Of a stretch of 64,000 bases of DNA, positions 1 through 19,082 are shown piece after piece. The position numbers and the translations under genes are program-made. The stretch comes from Liolophura sinensis (lineage: Eukaryota; Mollusca; Polyplacophora; Chitonida; Chitonidae): NCBI RefSeq assembly GCF_032854445.1, contig NC_088300.1, positions 61,106,984 to 61,170,983 on the forward strand, read 5' to 3'. Each line of letters begins with the position of its first letter. The stretch's first letter is position 1. Under the pieces are notes generated by a model, which was not told the DNA's origin, ran no database searches, and saw only the letters and a list, made by a program, of their open reading frames with translations.

Positions 1-1121
1 GAATGAAGACTTGGAAATTAAACAACCATCTATCCCTGGCTTTGATAGACCTGCCATGCTACGTGACTGATTCCAATTTGACGATGTTGACCTATGCATA
101 TAAAAGCTTATGTCAAAATGTATTATGTCATAAGCATTTAGTGGTGTCCATTAACTAGATTCAGTTTAAGTGTCCGCAAGTTGACCATGACTGGCGACAA
201 TGGTCTTTTTTTCTTATGAATTGGTTGAGTGCGGCCAGAATAAAGAGACAGTATGTGAAATACACACTCAATCAATCACAATGCTCAATCAATCAAGCAA
301 CAGAATTTCCCTATAGTACCAATTATCTATGAAAGTTCAATTTTCTGTAGTACAATTTGTTGAGTCTGGTACTTTGTTGCTTGAAAAGGATGGTACCTGC
401 TAAATAGGTTAGCCCATGACTGACTCGGACAACACAACATTATATCTTAGCTTTGCCTCCATGCACTGTTGTGTAATCTTCAGTCAGTCATTTGAAAACA
501 TACACATATACTTTCCATTTTGGATAAGTCTGAACTTATAAATGGGGTCAGGTGAGTGCAGATTCCAGCACTTAGAAACAATTTGCAACACAATGAACAA
601 CATAAGTTGCCACAAAGCATCAAAATATCATCAGGTTGCAACAAAGCAACAGTGGGTGCTAAATTTAGAAGTAGACACCCCATCCCCCATATCCTGCAGT
701 AGATTTATACTCTGTCATTTATGTTCAAGGCAAGTTGGCCTTGCACAAATGCAAATGACATTTATTAATTCATGTTCTAGTACTGTACTCACTTGTGATG
801 TAATCATGCACTGCCTAATCTGGATATGTAATACTGGTACACAATTCATTAAATACTTGAGTCTGGAAATCCTTGGGTTCTCAGGAATAAATGAGGTAAA
901 AGTGACCTCAACTGAATGAACAGTTGTGGAGAATATAGAAGGACAGACAAACAGAGATTTCTTCCTTTATAATTAGACTATTATATAGGACAGCGTTTAT
1001 TGAAAATAATTCGTAAAAGTAAGTGTCGATCTGATGAAAGGTTGTGGATAAAATTGAAGGACAGATAGAACAAATATACATGTACTGAGACTCATGTTAC
1101 CGTAATGTTTCTTAATATTTA

Positions 1122-8133
<7,012 letters not shown>

Positions 8134-8706
8134 TTTGCAAAGCCCAACGCTGACAGTTCAGTAAGGTTCAGTTTTTCCGATTTCTTCCGCTGGCAGTTAA
8201 TATGTACAGCTTTCTGCACGTGAACCATCTGTGTCTAAAGTATCCTAAAAGTGTATGAAGGCAAAATCAATTTCGCTTTTGCTTTTACTATCACATGAGC
8301 CCGCCCCTTACCACAACCGAGTCAGAACAGCTGGGCAAGAACTTCCGGTGTAAACAGAAGCCATGCTACAGTACACACTTCTCAATTGGTCGAAAAATGT
8401 ACACGTCAAGCAGTTGCGCCAATCGTGATCATTGTTGCAACGTCAACAACATGCACTGACAGCATATATAAACAACGTGGCATACGTAAGCCAGTAGTGT
8501 TCAAAAAAGCTTGGTTAAATTTTAGAATTATTTGATATTTAGACGATAGAAGACGTGGCAAACTGAGTCTCTATTATTGTCTGAAGTGGATTTCTGTTTG
8601 TGTGTTGATTTCATTTTTGCTTTGAGCCCAATCTCCGACACACATCTCTCTGAACAGTTCGAGCCAGAGGCTCGACATTGACCATTGTCCATCTCTTTTA
8701 TCCAAA
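8134..8706. promoter_or_regulatory. Divergent promoter region, ADA2 (-) / TMEM263-like (+)
   Basis: Only 573 bp separate the two start codons, so both 5' UTRs and core promoters must overlap this interval. A GC-box-like 'cccgcccc' lies at 8300-8307 and a consensus TATATAAA at 8465-8472, oriented for the TMEM263-like gene. No comparably clear TATA box serves ADA2. Sites are read by eye; there is no expression evidence. Confidence 0.55.
8465..8472 (+). promoter_or_regulatory. TATA box upstream of the TMEM263-like gene
   Basis: TATATAAA about 240 bp before the start codon. A start of transcription near 8495 would give a 5' UTR of roughly 210 nt in the same exon. Confidence 0.5.
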
Positions 8707-11179
8707 ATGACTAGTTGGTATCAGAGTGTTAAATCATATATTGTTAAGGTAAGTTTTTTTTAAAAACCTTATGATACTTAAATATGTGTTTTAAGTGTAT
8801 TTTTGTAGATTAAAACGTGTTTGAAAACGGTATAAAATAGATGAAAAAGTTGTGTTAGGCCTATAATTCCAGTCTTTGTAAATCCATGGAGGTATAAATG
8901 TAAAGACAAGTAATATGTACAGATCATAGATGGTTAACTTTAAATTAGCTGATTCCTTTGATATGGTTAAATACTAATAGTTCATACTTTGAAATAAAAC
9001 AGAATCATGTCTTATTCAAGCATTCATTTAGTGATGTTGTTGCTGAGTGAAACAAACTTCAACCCACTTTGGTTAATAGCCGAATTGGCATTTGAAGAGT
9101 TTTGCGAGCTAACACAGGTTTGGAGGAGGCAAGGTTCATAAACTAAAACAACCAGGTGTTATTTAAACGGAGCGGTTATCTCGCCTTAAACTGTATGAGC
9201 ACTCACGATCCCTGAAAAATTCTTAGGTATGTGTCTTGATTCACAGCCACCTCCTCCACCTAAAGAGGAAATGTCAGAGGCAGACGATGTCAAAGAAAAT
9301 GACGCCCCAGAAATATCTGCTAACAAGAAAACAGATGAAGCACATGGTATGTATGGTTGAACAGGTGATATTTGACTTATGGTTTAGTGAATGTGCTGTA
9401 AATGCAAGGAAGATGAAGTTTGATTATGTTTAAATTATTGATTTATGTTCAACGTTGTGTTTAAAAGTTTATTAGACAATTGCTGGTTTCATATGTGGAA
9501 AAACCAGAGTGTCCAGAGTAAACCACCGACCTTAGTCATGAATCTGACAATCCTCTTTACTAATAATGCTGCAGCAGAAACAGCAAGAGCTGGATTTGAA
9601 CATGCAGGTTCATAGGTTAAGGAGAGGGGAGCTCCGTGGCCGAGCAGGGTAGCACACCAGAGCTGCGCAATGACCAATGAGCCTATCCCCAATGCAGTCG
9701 CTGTGAGTTCAAGTCCAGCTTATACCATACATGGGTTTCCCCTGGGTTACTCCCACTATAATGCTGCCCGCTGCCGTGTAAGTGAAATATTCTTGAGTAT
9801 GACATAAAAAACCAATCAAATAAATAAATAAATAGATCATAGATTATGGGCTTGACTGTCGCAATGAACCATCATTTCAACCATCTGCAGACAAAAATTA
9901 GTAAACATGGCTTTAACTCTGCTCTCCTCAGAAGAATGATAATCCAAAGTCATATTTTGCTCCTGTCTACATACAGACTAAAAGAGGGACAACTCAGCTA
10001 TTGGACAGAATTAGCCAGCTGTAAATTTTGATGAATGTTAAATGACATCAGTAACATTTGATCATGTTTACACCCTTGGAGATGAAGTTGGAGGGGATGT
10101 GGTGTGTGTTGTGCTTGGGTGTCTGTGTGTGAGGGGGATATATACTGGAATCACCCTGTTTGACTGTCAACTTGATTTTGTCCATGAATCTCCTAAAATA
10201 CTGCTAGAAGTCTTTGGATCTGATTTTCTCAGCACATCTCCTACAAACATGGTGTTGTGTTCAAATCCTGTCACTGCTACCTCGTTTGCAACCTTACATC
10301 TGGGTATTTGTCCAGTACCTGGTGAGGGGCCATGCCAAGGCTTGCCAGATTTCTTTTACCCCAAAATGTTTACTGAGGGGCCTTGAGGCAATAAATGGTT
10401 CATGTTGCTCAGATCTTTCATGTGGTCTTTCATGAAGGATGCTTGAGACCACGAACCTTCCATTAGTATGACATGTCACATGTGGGAGAGTTTGCCAGTA
10501 ACTTCAGACTCGCCAATGTGTTTGTGGTTTACTCAGGGCGCTCTAGTTTACACCACACACAATTTACCTGGGGCCTCTCTGGCTCAGTTGGTTAGAACGC
10601 TAGCGCAGCATAATGACCCACGAGCCTCTCACCATTATGGTTGCTGTGAGCTTAAGTCCAGCTCATGCTGGCTTCCTCTTCGGCCATAAGTGGGAAGGTC
10701 TACCAGCAACCTGCGGATGATCATGGGTTTTCCGCGGGCTTTACCCAGTTTCCTCACACTATAATGCTGGACACCATCGTATAAGTGAAATATTCTTGAG
10801 TAGGGCATAAAACACCAATCAAATAAAATAAATAAGTATAATTAACCGCCAGCATATAGATGAAAACTTCTTAAGTGCTGGTATGGCTTTAAGGCATTTT
10901 GAATGAAAACTTTGGCCCAATGGTGCTTGGTAATTCTTGAATCCAGTTTGATGTGAAAACAATGGTGTGATGGTATCCTGTTTTTTCCTTACTTCAGATC
11001 CAAGTCAACAGCCTGGAATACTGTGGCGTATGTCTAGTGGGGTGTATAACACAGCAAGCGGAGCTGTTGGGATGGGTGTTGGAGGGGTAAAGTGGGCAGC
11101 AGGAAAGGGTTATGATGTTGTGAGCAAGGTACCAGTCCCATCAGTGCCAAGGTTACGCAGGAAAGACAAAAATGAATAA
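8707..11179 (+). CDS. TMEM263: TMEM263-like small membrane protein
   Basis: Three coding exons, 8707-8748, 9247-9346 and 10998-11179, join in phase through GT-AG introns to 107 aa. The N-terminal half is polar and acidic with a run of five prolines (residues 15-19). The C-terminal half begins QQPGILWRMSSGVY and continues through glycine/alanine-rich segments (GAVGMGVGGVKWAAGKG), ending in a basic tail (RLRRKDKNE). In TMEM263 (C12orf23/UPF0444) a QQPG segment likewise precedes a TKGAVGATIGGVAW-type stretch and the protein ends in lysines and acids. Length is close to the vertebrate 116 aa. TMEM263 is a small membrane protein linked in vertebrates to skeletal growth; its molecular role is unresolved. 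A SINE lies in each of the two gaps between exons 2 and 3. The assignment rests on one conserved block, so paralogy within the family is open. Confidence 0.8.
9490..9620. repeat. Interspersed repeat sharing a 'gtggaggaaaccagagtg' block (copy 1)
   Basis: Contains 'ggaaaaaccagagtgtccag' followed by 'taaaccaccgacctt'. The same pair of blocks occurs at 40400-40465 and 51575-51665, so this is a dispersed family distinct from the main SINE. Abuts the SINE at 9627. Confidence 0.5.
9627..9835 (+). repeat. V-SINE-like element, near full length
   Basis: tRNA-like head ('gctccgtggccgagcaggg', box B 'gttcaagtcc'), core and 'aaataaataaataa' tail are all recognisable. It has an internal deletion relative to the copy at 10570. 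Lies in the TMEM263-like intron 2. Confidence 0.85.
10570..10836 (+). repeat. V-SINE-like element, full length
   Basis: One of the most complete copies. Box A 'tggctcagttgg' and box B-like 'gcttaagtcc' form a tRNA-like Pol III head. The core 'cagtttcctcacactataatgctgg' resembles the V-domain of V-SINEs, and the 3' end is 'gtgaaatattcttgagtagg' plus an AAATAAA tail. RUDI, a molluscan V-SINE, is the likely family; naming needs a library search. Confidence 0.9.
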
Positions 11180-11299
11180 CAAAAAATCACCTAAATCAAA
11201 TACAGTTTCCCATGAGAGTTGTGACTTATCATGAAATCAGTTTGCCAAAAATTTCATGAGATTTCTATCTTCAGAAATTACGAGACTGGTAACTTAAAC

Positions 11300-12015
11300 C
11301 CCTAGTGCCAGATTCCATTGTTGTAAATGTCACTCTAGTGCCAGATTGTTGTTATATCTGACACTCCCAGCGCCAGACAATTGTTGTAACTGACACTGTG
11401 GATGCGTTTTCTTCACTTCCTGGTGGCCACTGGATGGGGTTGTGATCTCTGGTGTGTCGATGTGTTGTCCACTGGAGAAGATTCGTGGCAGCAGTCTGGT
11501 GTTGGTGAAGTTGGTAGTGTGTTTTGTAGTGTCCTAACTCGGGCGACTTGATGTGATTTCTGGAACGTCGGAATGGTATACTGTGCCCTCCAGTGGCCAC
11601 TGAATCTGCAACCAGTGGCAGTCGGATTAAAATATGGATTACACTGTTTAGTTCCAGACAGGTGTTGCAACTGACACTTGTGATGGCAGACTGTTGTAAC
11701 TGACACACCTAGTGCCAGACCATGGTTGTATCTAACACACCTAGTGCCAACCATTGCTGTAACTGACACACCTAGTGGCAGACCGTTGTTGTAACTGACA
11801 CACCTAGTGGCAGACCATTGTTGTAACTGACACACCTAGTGGCAGACCGTTGTTGTAACTGACACTTTTGATGGCAGACTGTTGTTGTAACTGACACACC
11901 TAGTGGCAGACCATTGTTGTAACTGACACACCTAGTGGCAGACCGTTGTTGTAACTGACACTTTTGATGGCAGACTGTTGTTGTAACTGACACACCTAGT
12001 GCCAGACTGCTGTTG
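11300..12015. repeat. 32-bp minisatellite, in two blocks
   Basis: Units of 'cacacctagtggcagacc' followed by '(g/a)ttgttgtaactga' repeat every 32 bp from about 11640 to 12010. Diverged units also occur at 11300-11400, split off by unrelated sequence. The array starts about 120 bp after the TMEM263-like stop codon, so it probably lies in the 3' UTR. Confidence 0.92.
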
Positions 12016-14934
12016 GTATGGTGATTTTCATTCAACAAGAATATTTGTCTCATGAAAAATGGAAGCTAAATATGACTTTTTGGAAGAAGATTTATGTGTG
12101 GAAAATTTTGTAGGGATACTAATAACATATTTTTGTGTCTTTTTTTTTTTCATTTACTCATCAATTTCTTGTCAGTGCAGAAGATCTGTAGAAGTAGTAT
12201 TTTGCCAGAAAGTATTTTGTGCTACATGTACTAAGATATCATTCAATTAATGGAATTGTAAACTTTTAATGAATGACAGAAAGTCAGAAAAATTAAGTTC
12301 CACCATGTATTTTAAAATTTTACACATGTGTATGGTATGTTATACACTCTGAATGATTTTGAATGGACCATTTTTTGGTAGTAATACTTTTGTATCTCAA
12401 CTGAAATAGCAATAGTGATAGAAATGTCGGTGCCTAATGATATCTGAATTACTGGTAGTGCAATTTTATTGTTATTTTGTGAATGCTAACATTGATCAGA
12501 TCTCCAGGCAAGAGTATTTTCATTCTCAACCTACATGCCCTGGCCAAAGATGGTCACTAGGTCAGCTGTGGCATGCTACCTGAAACTGGATCTTTATTAA
12601 AGTTGTGTGATTGTCATATGGAAGAGTGCAGAGTACATTTAGATGTCTTTGCAAAAAGATGTTTGAAACTGGGAGGACATGTTAATAAAGTTAAAGTTAA
12701 TTAACCCCAGTTTTTGTGATAATTCTGTTTTAAAAAAAAAAAAAACGCCACAAAACTTGCTTACTGTAATTATGAGGATCATATGACAGTTGCTCTTGGT
12801 TATACTAGTTACAAGTGTTTGTTGTTGTTCCTAAAATGTATGACTGAATTCTACATTGTTGATGTCTGTGTACATACATGTATGTTTGTGAAAAGATGAA
12901 AAGCAAACTATAAAAAGTATATGCTTTGTTATATTTTAGTATGGTACCATAGACATATTGACATTAGTGTTGTACGGTTCATACTAACATTATTAGTAGG
13001 CTAATTTGTATTTACCAAAGGTTTAATTTTTCATTTATGCGCATGCAATGTTCTGTTTCAGTATTTCTGGAATAGTTTGGCTTATTTTATTTTAACATGC
13101 TACAAACAGATTCTGTCAGCTTTGACAGATCTGTAAATGTGTGACCGACAGAAAACTTTTTGTTTTGCGAGCTTTGTAGTGCAGACAGAAACAACCCTAC
13201 ATATCCACCATGTGTCATGCAGTTGCATATCAAAATGCGTAGTAGATTTTGAAATACATGTACTCCTTGTTTCATCCCCCCTACCGCCACCTATTTCCCA
13301 GAAAGGCATTTATGTATATGGACTTAATTTTTGACTGATGCAAAAATCTACAGCAATTGTCATCGTGCACCCTAGCCCCCCACCCCTCCCCCTCCCAAAA
13401 AGCCATTTATACATATAGATTAATTTTTTGAATGATGTAAACGTCTGCTGTCAGCTTGCAGTATTTTTTTGAATGTAAACTACTTATATTTATGGCAAAT
13501 TTCTTTTTGTTGGTACAGAAATGGTTATTGAACTTGCACTGTTTGGTGCATGTACCTGTTTATGCTTATACATGTAGGTTGTAAATACCTAAAAAAAATG
13601 TTGTTTTTATGTCATTTTGGTGTTTTATTTTTATGCTTTAGCAAAGCTGTCTAGTCAGTGGTTTATTGAATTTGTTGCTATAGCTGATAAGGTTTTTGTT
13701 TGAGCACAACTACTATGATTTTTCCTTGCCAACTTATTGAAGCACTATGTATCCAGCAATTTTGAAGTGAATCCTAAACATGTCAACGCATCCAAAGGTT
13801 TTAAAAAGGGCAAATAGAGGGTTGTTCAACCATCCACTTTATCCAACTTCAGTTCCGTCATTTAGTTAATTTACAGTTTTAGCTCTTTCTTCATACCAAG
13901 ATGAAAACGCAGAGACATTCCTGCATTCAGGTTGGCATGATGTCTTATTGTAGGATCTGACCTGAGACAAATTTCAAAATACAAAAAAATAGACCATTTA
14001 CATATGATGTGTAAAATAAGTTGTTGATACCCGAGCAGTAAATTGGTTATAATTTAGGAAGGCAATCCAGATCATTTTGGTAAATCGAACTGTAACTCTT
14101 GTTTTAAAAGGCAAAGGCTTTGGAGCTGATGTAGGCGTAATTTTTTAAAGTGAAGTGCCAGTTGGTTTTGCCTGTAACGACAGTGAAAACCATTCGGCTT
14201 GCATAGACCCTTACATAGTGTGGTCTGTACTTGAGAATCACGAGATCTTCTGCATTAAGACAGCTCAAATCTATGCACCTCACTAGGATATATGTCGTAC
14301 CTCAAGTTTTTCGTGTCATAGTTTGCCTGGAACTGTCGAGCACAAGTTTAAGTTTTGTACATTCTTGTTCATTTAATAGATAACATGTTGACTGGCATCA
14401 GTGTTTTACTGTGTTCAAGTGTAGGTTACAGATAAGTACAGTGTATAAGGAAGTTTACATTACTTGTATATATGTTTACAAAATATGTCAAATGCAGATA
14501 CAGTTCAGAACAGTCATGGGAAATTTGGTGATATAAAATACTAAAAGATATTAAAGAACATGTGCTGTATATTTGGGAATGTCTGACCATTTTGAGAATA
14601 CATCTACTTAAATTTTCCATAGGAAGTAGGACACACTCATTCTTGATGTGAATCATTCAGTTGGGGTATTCAGTGGTAAATGCAAGTCTCCAATCTTGAA
14701 ATCAATTTTTTTGTGGTCAGACAAATTGTGGTTTTTGCAAAGAATACAAGTCTACACAGATATATTCTTTCGAGCTTGTTAATGTACACCTATATAAACA
14801 TGATTTGTATAGAATGCAAAACACATTCTGGAATTTTGCAGAGAAAACAATTCTGTGTTAACATGTGGAATTCTCTAGTGAAAGTACTTCACATAAATAT
14901 ATCTCAGGTTGGAATTATTTTGTGGGTATAGGCC

Positions 14935-15240
14935 AGCATGAATATATTGTGGAATTGTGCAAGAAAACGGACCCTTTTAAGCATATTGTGGAATTCTGTG
15001 TGGAATGCATGCCTTTATAAGCATGTTATGGAATTCTATATGGAATGCATGCCTTTATAAACGTATTGTGGAATTCTGTAAGGAATGCAGGCCTGTATAA
15101 GCATGTGGTGGAATTCTGTATGGAATGCAGGGCTACTTACATGTAAGCATGTGGAGTTGTGTAGGGAATGCAGATTATATAGTTAAGCTTGGAATTCTGT
15201 AAGCATGCATACATATTGTTGATTTCTGTAGTGAATGCAA
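14935..15240. repeat. Imperfect tandem repeat, about 45 bp
   Basis: Five or more diverged units with 'tgtggaattctgtatggaatg' followed by 'catgcctttataagca'. No coding signal. Confidence 0.75.
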
Positions 15241-15931
15241 GTACAGTAATGACACACTGAAGTATACTTGTGGAGAAATGCTGATGCATTCATCTTGTTG
15301 ATGTTCTGTTAGACAAAGTATTGTCTTGAAAATGCTACTGTTTTATAAAATTGGGCTTCAACTACCACTTTTTCACACAGGAAACATTATCAAACTTGTT
15401 ACTCAGATCTGCGAGGAATCGTTGCCATTTCATATTGATTTCGTTGAATATGGGAGACCTGTTTTTCACAAAAGCTATGCAATGCATGTGCCAGGGTACG
15501 GTATTACCAGAGTTTTGTCAATACTTTCAGTGTTGATTTACATGTTGGTGACTTGCTCAAATTAGCCTTTAGCTTCGCTATTAGATGATCATATCTTTTT
15601 GATACTGATCACAAACATTGCTGCTGCTGCTGCTTCATTTTAGAAGAATTTATTGAACCCATGAAATGGTCTTGCTGTATCAGAAAGTTTTCATGTACAT
15701 GTGATGTTCCAAGTGCAGAGAAATTGTAGAGGCATTTATACGAGATGTATTATTTGACATGTACAAGATTTAGAATTATGGCTTATGTTTGTTTATCAGT
15801 ATTGAGTGTCTGCATTTCACACTTTACAGAACCAGAGTTTATCTTTAGCTTGTATGATCATGTTTTGAAACATACGATGTGCATGTATTATTGTTACAGT
15901 AACCGTGTATTATGGTGGGTTTGCTAAAAGT

Positions 15932-16005
15932 TTAGATTTGGCCTTACACAATTGGCTTTTCTCACAGGTTAGATTTGGCCTTACACAATTGGCTCTTCTC
16001 ACAGG
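15932..16005. repeat. 37-bp tandem duplication
   Basis: 'ttagatttggccttacacaa' plus 'ttggctyttctcacagg' is present twice in direct succession with one mismatch, indicating a recent duplication. Confidence 0.9.
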
Positions 16006-17548
16006 TTACATTTCTTTCATATGAAGACGATAATATTTAAGCTGGCCTTGCCTTAGTAATTATTATATTTTATTTGACTTTTTTTTATTGAAAGGTTGAA
16101 TTTAAGAAATGTTTCATCCAAAGAAATGAAAAAGTCTGACCATACACAATTGTTGTCAACACTGAGAAGGTCTGACGATATTAAACTAAATGAATGAGTT
16201 TATTTACAGAACATTCACAATATATTGATCTACCATGGATTTCTTGTTTGTCCATTTAGTAACTTATTGTTTACCATGATTGCCGTGAGTATGTACCTGT
16301 AACTCAGGCCTAACATTCTGATTTTTGTGAATGTCTTTGGGAATTGGTAAAGCAAAATTAACATGGTGCAATTTATCTGAATGTTTATTACATTTATTTG
16401 TTGATTTGTATTTTATAGAAGTAACTGATCTGGATGCTTGTTATTTTACGAGTACAAAAGCCTTATTTTATAAGTAAGGTCATTCATACCAGCACAGCTG
16501 TATGGTCATATTTGTAGGCATTGTTGTTCACACTAGTTCATCCATACCAGTGTATTGTCACCAATCTCTTCAACCCAGTACAGCTGTATTTTTCAGTTTT
16601 CTTGATACTAGTGTCCCACAAGATTAAACAACAGTGAAAATAAATGAACACCATATCAGTCTGTTACAGGGAACACACTTTATCCCAGTACTAGCTTTTT
16701 ACAAGCAATGTGTTCCTTTTGTTCACTAGCATATCAGCTTGTTACAAGCAATATGTGCCACTCCTGTGTTCGCCTGTTGCAAGCGGTATTATTATTCTAT
16801 TCATGACCACATCAGCCGGTTACAAGCAACACCGTTGGCTTCATCCCAGTATTAGTCTCAAATTGTCCCATGTTTTCCCCAGCTATTCAGTTTCTCCTTT
16901 AGTCAAACCTGTGCAGTTGGATATGCTTCAGTATTGCAATATTACTTTTGTTTAAAATGTATTGTTCAAAATGTATTCTGTCAATAAAATTGTTATTATA
17001 TCAACAGGTAGTATTGTGGCATGTTTATGATGTCTTTGTGCATATTTGCAAGTTCCACATACTGGTAACTTCCAGGAGATGCTTTACCCGTTGCTGTACT
17101 TGAACTTGCATTTTTACACTCAAGACAAAAAGATGTCATAAATTTATTGAGTGTCTGGAAGATACATTGAAGCTGTGGGTGCGAATCCAGCTATTACTGG
17201 TTTTGGTCACAGCTTTATGTCAGGAGCTTTCCAGTTACAATACAGGCCAAGGACGGTAGTTTACTGGTGCCACTTCAGTTTCTTTCACCCATGAAACCGA
17301 TTGCCGTCATATAAGTAAAATATTCCTATAAGTGCGGCTCTAGAAAAAACAAATCCACACTAAAAGCTGAATCCTCGCGGGGATTTTGTTATATTTAAAG
17401 AATGGTAAATGTAGAGAATGGGAACAGTACATCGCTTAAAATGTTATGGAATTGTTCAAGCAACCAACCTTACTGTGCAATCAGATGGAGAGAAGGATGA
17501 TTAGTAAAACGTCAAATAATTATTCGCCAAATTTACATGGCAAGGTAA

Positions 17549-17908
17549 TTAGCCGGTGAAAAATTCCATGACGTTATCAACTGATGCCTTAATATGCTCT
17601 TCCAAGAAGATACAAAATGGTGCACATGCAGTGGTCTCTAAGGTGATCATCTGTTTTGCCTCACCTAAAGCCCTCCCGTTGGTGTTGAATGCCGAGGAGA
17701 ATAGACAACTGCTATATTCTTGGGCACCAATTGCAGTAAAACAGTTACCAAACTCAATTAAAATTTTAATTATGTTTGGTTTAGGCAGCTCAAACTGTCC
17801 ACCATTCCCCTCCGGTTTGTGAGTTCTGACAACACTACACACGAGGTGTGAATTTCTGCACGTAAACAGAATGCTTTTATGCTGCAATCCTGTTGGTTTT
17901 GAATCTTA
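17549..17908 (-). CDS. Unidentified open reading frame, possible terminal exon
   Basis: An open frame of about 115 codons on the minus strand can begin after an acceptor-like 'caaaaccaacag' (around 17900) and ends at a stop at 17549-17551. It has no ATG near its start. The peptide contains HKPEGNGGQFELPKPN, then a mixed hydrophobic and polar stretch with FGNCFTAIGAQEYSSCLF and FLEEHIKASVDNVMEFF. I do not recognise a domain. No partner exon was found before the next gene's polyadenylation region at about 18926. It may be a chance frame or a decayed retrocopy. Confidence 0.25.
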
Positions 17909-17997
17909 ATGATTTGAAATCGATTCCACATACCATGAAGTAATGCAGTATACAAATTTTGACTTGAACATATTTAAAAATGTTTTAGTTCTTTAGT

Positions 17998-18129
17998 TAT
18001 TTATTTACTTATTTGATTGGTGTTTTACGCCATACTCATGAATATTTCACTTATACAACAGCGGCCAGCATTATGGTGGAAGGAAACCCATGACCATCCG
18101 AATGTTGCTGAAGGACCTTCCCACGTACG
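17998..18129 (-). repeat. V-SINE-like element, partial
   Basis: Tail and core only ('tgattggtgttttacgccat' to 'ccttcccacgtacg'); the tRNA-like head is absent. Confidence 0.85.
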
Positions 18130-18514
18130 TAGTTCTTTAGTGGTTTGTGTTAAGCGTCGTTTGGGAAATTGGCCTTGCATTATTGACCTGGAATGCCGAT
18201 TTAAATGACAGCTGGTATACAAATGTTTCGAGGCATAGATTCATAAACCACCTAAAATGAGCAGCCACAAAGTGCTTCGTGATTCACACTAGAGCAACAA
18301 TGTGAATTCCTGTACGCAGCATGTGGCAGATACCTGTCGATCACCACATCAAAGGTGCCAGTTCACCCCAAGCCTTGAACAAGGAATTTAATTGTGGAAT
18401 TCCAGATTATAATCATAAAGTCACACATATATCTTTTCCTCTGCACTATGAAGTACATGTATGTAATTTTCATAACAAATGTGCAAATGTTACTTTGCCC
18501 ATAAATAAAATTGT

Positions 18515-18761
18515 ATTTATTTATTTATTTGATTGATGTTTTACACTGTACTCAAGAATATTTCACTTATACAACGACGGCCAGCATCATGGTGGGAGGA
18601 AACTAGGCAGAGCCCAGGAGAAACCCACTATCATCCGCAGACCTTCCCACTTACAGCCCGAGAGGAAGCCAGCATGAGCTGGACTTGAACTCACAGTGGC
18701 CACATTGGTGAGAGGTTCCTGGGTTATTACGACGTGCTAGCACACTAACCAACGGAGCCAC
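18515..18761 (-). repeat. V-SINE-like element, full length
   Basis: Runs from the TTTATTTATTT tail through the core to the tRNA-like head ('gctagcacactaaccaacgg'), with box B recognisable as 'ggacttgaac'. Slightly diverged. Confidence 0.9.
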
Positions 18762-18925
18762 ATTTTTACTCCATGTCAGTCCTATCTAAGACTAATGACT
18801 CTTGGATAATTACAACATATAAACACATGATTACATAAAAGAATCTTCACAGAATCACAGTTCCAATTAATTTACACCAAACAAATTGTTCATTGTCAAA
18901 GAAAAATTAATTAATTAATTTCATC

Positions 18926-18931
18926 TTTATT
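18926..18931 (-). promoter_or_regulatory. Polyadenylation signal for the unknown three-exon gene
   Basis: AATAAA on the minus strand about 150 nt after the stop codon at 19083. Confidence 0.5.
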
Positions 18932-19082
18932 TTCGTATTTTTTTTTCACAATTCTACTTTCATGCATCATGACATACTTTCTTTCGCGACAGCTATATGT
19001 AGTCTTCATGCACATTCATCCTCAGAAGTCTATGCAAGGTCAACAGTCCGTATGGTTTGCACCTCACCCATGTATAACATCA

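Larger units (their letters stand above)
11180..17548 (+). other. Downstream region of the TMEM263-like gene, no coding evidence
   Basis: I see no convincing exon here. Candidate polyadenylation signals on the plus strand are AATAAA at 12684-12689 and 16983-16988, so a long 3' UTR is possible. Other contents: the 32-bp minisatellite; a diverged tandem duplication around 13276-13480 with C-rich segments; imperfect 45-bp repeats of 'gtggaattctgtatggaatgc' at about 14935-15240; and an exact-looking 37-bp tandem duplication at 15932-16005. Confidence 0.5.

Noticed and set aside
542-919. Plus-strand frame of 125 codons at the left end
   Set aside because: Composition is like translated intron sequence, no family is recognised, and the region is expected to be ADA2 intron.
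10570-10640. Possible tRNA gene (box A and box B present)
   Set aside because: The tRNA-like fold is incomplete, and the module recurs as the head of a dispersed SINE with core and tail.
11352-12053. Minus-strand frames with repeated LGVSVTT/CHQKCQLQQ peptides
   Set aside because: They arise from the 32-bp minisatellite; there is no splice or family evidence.
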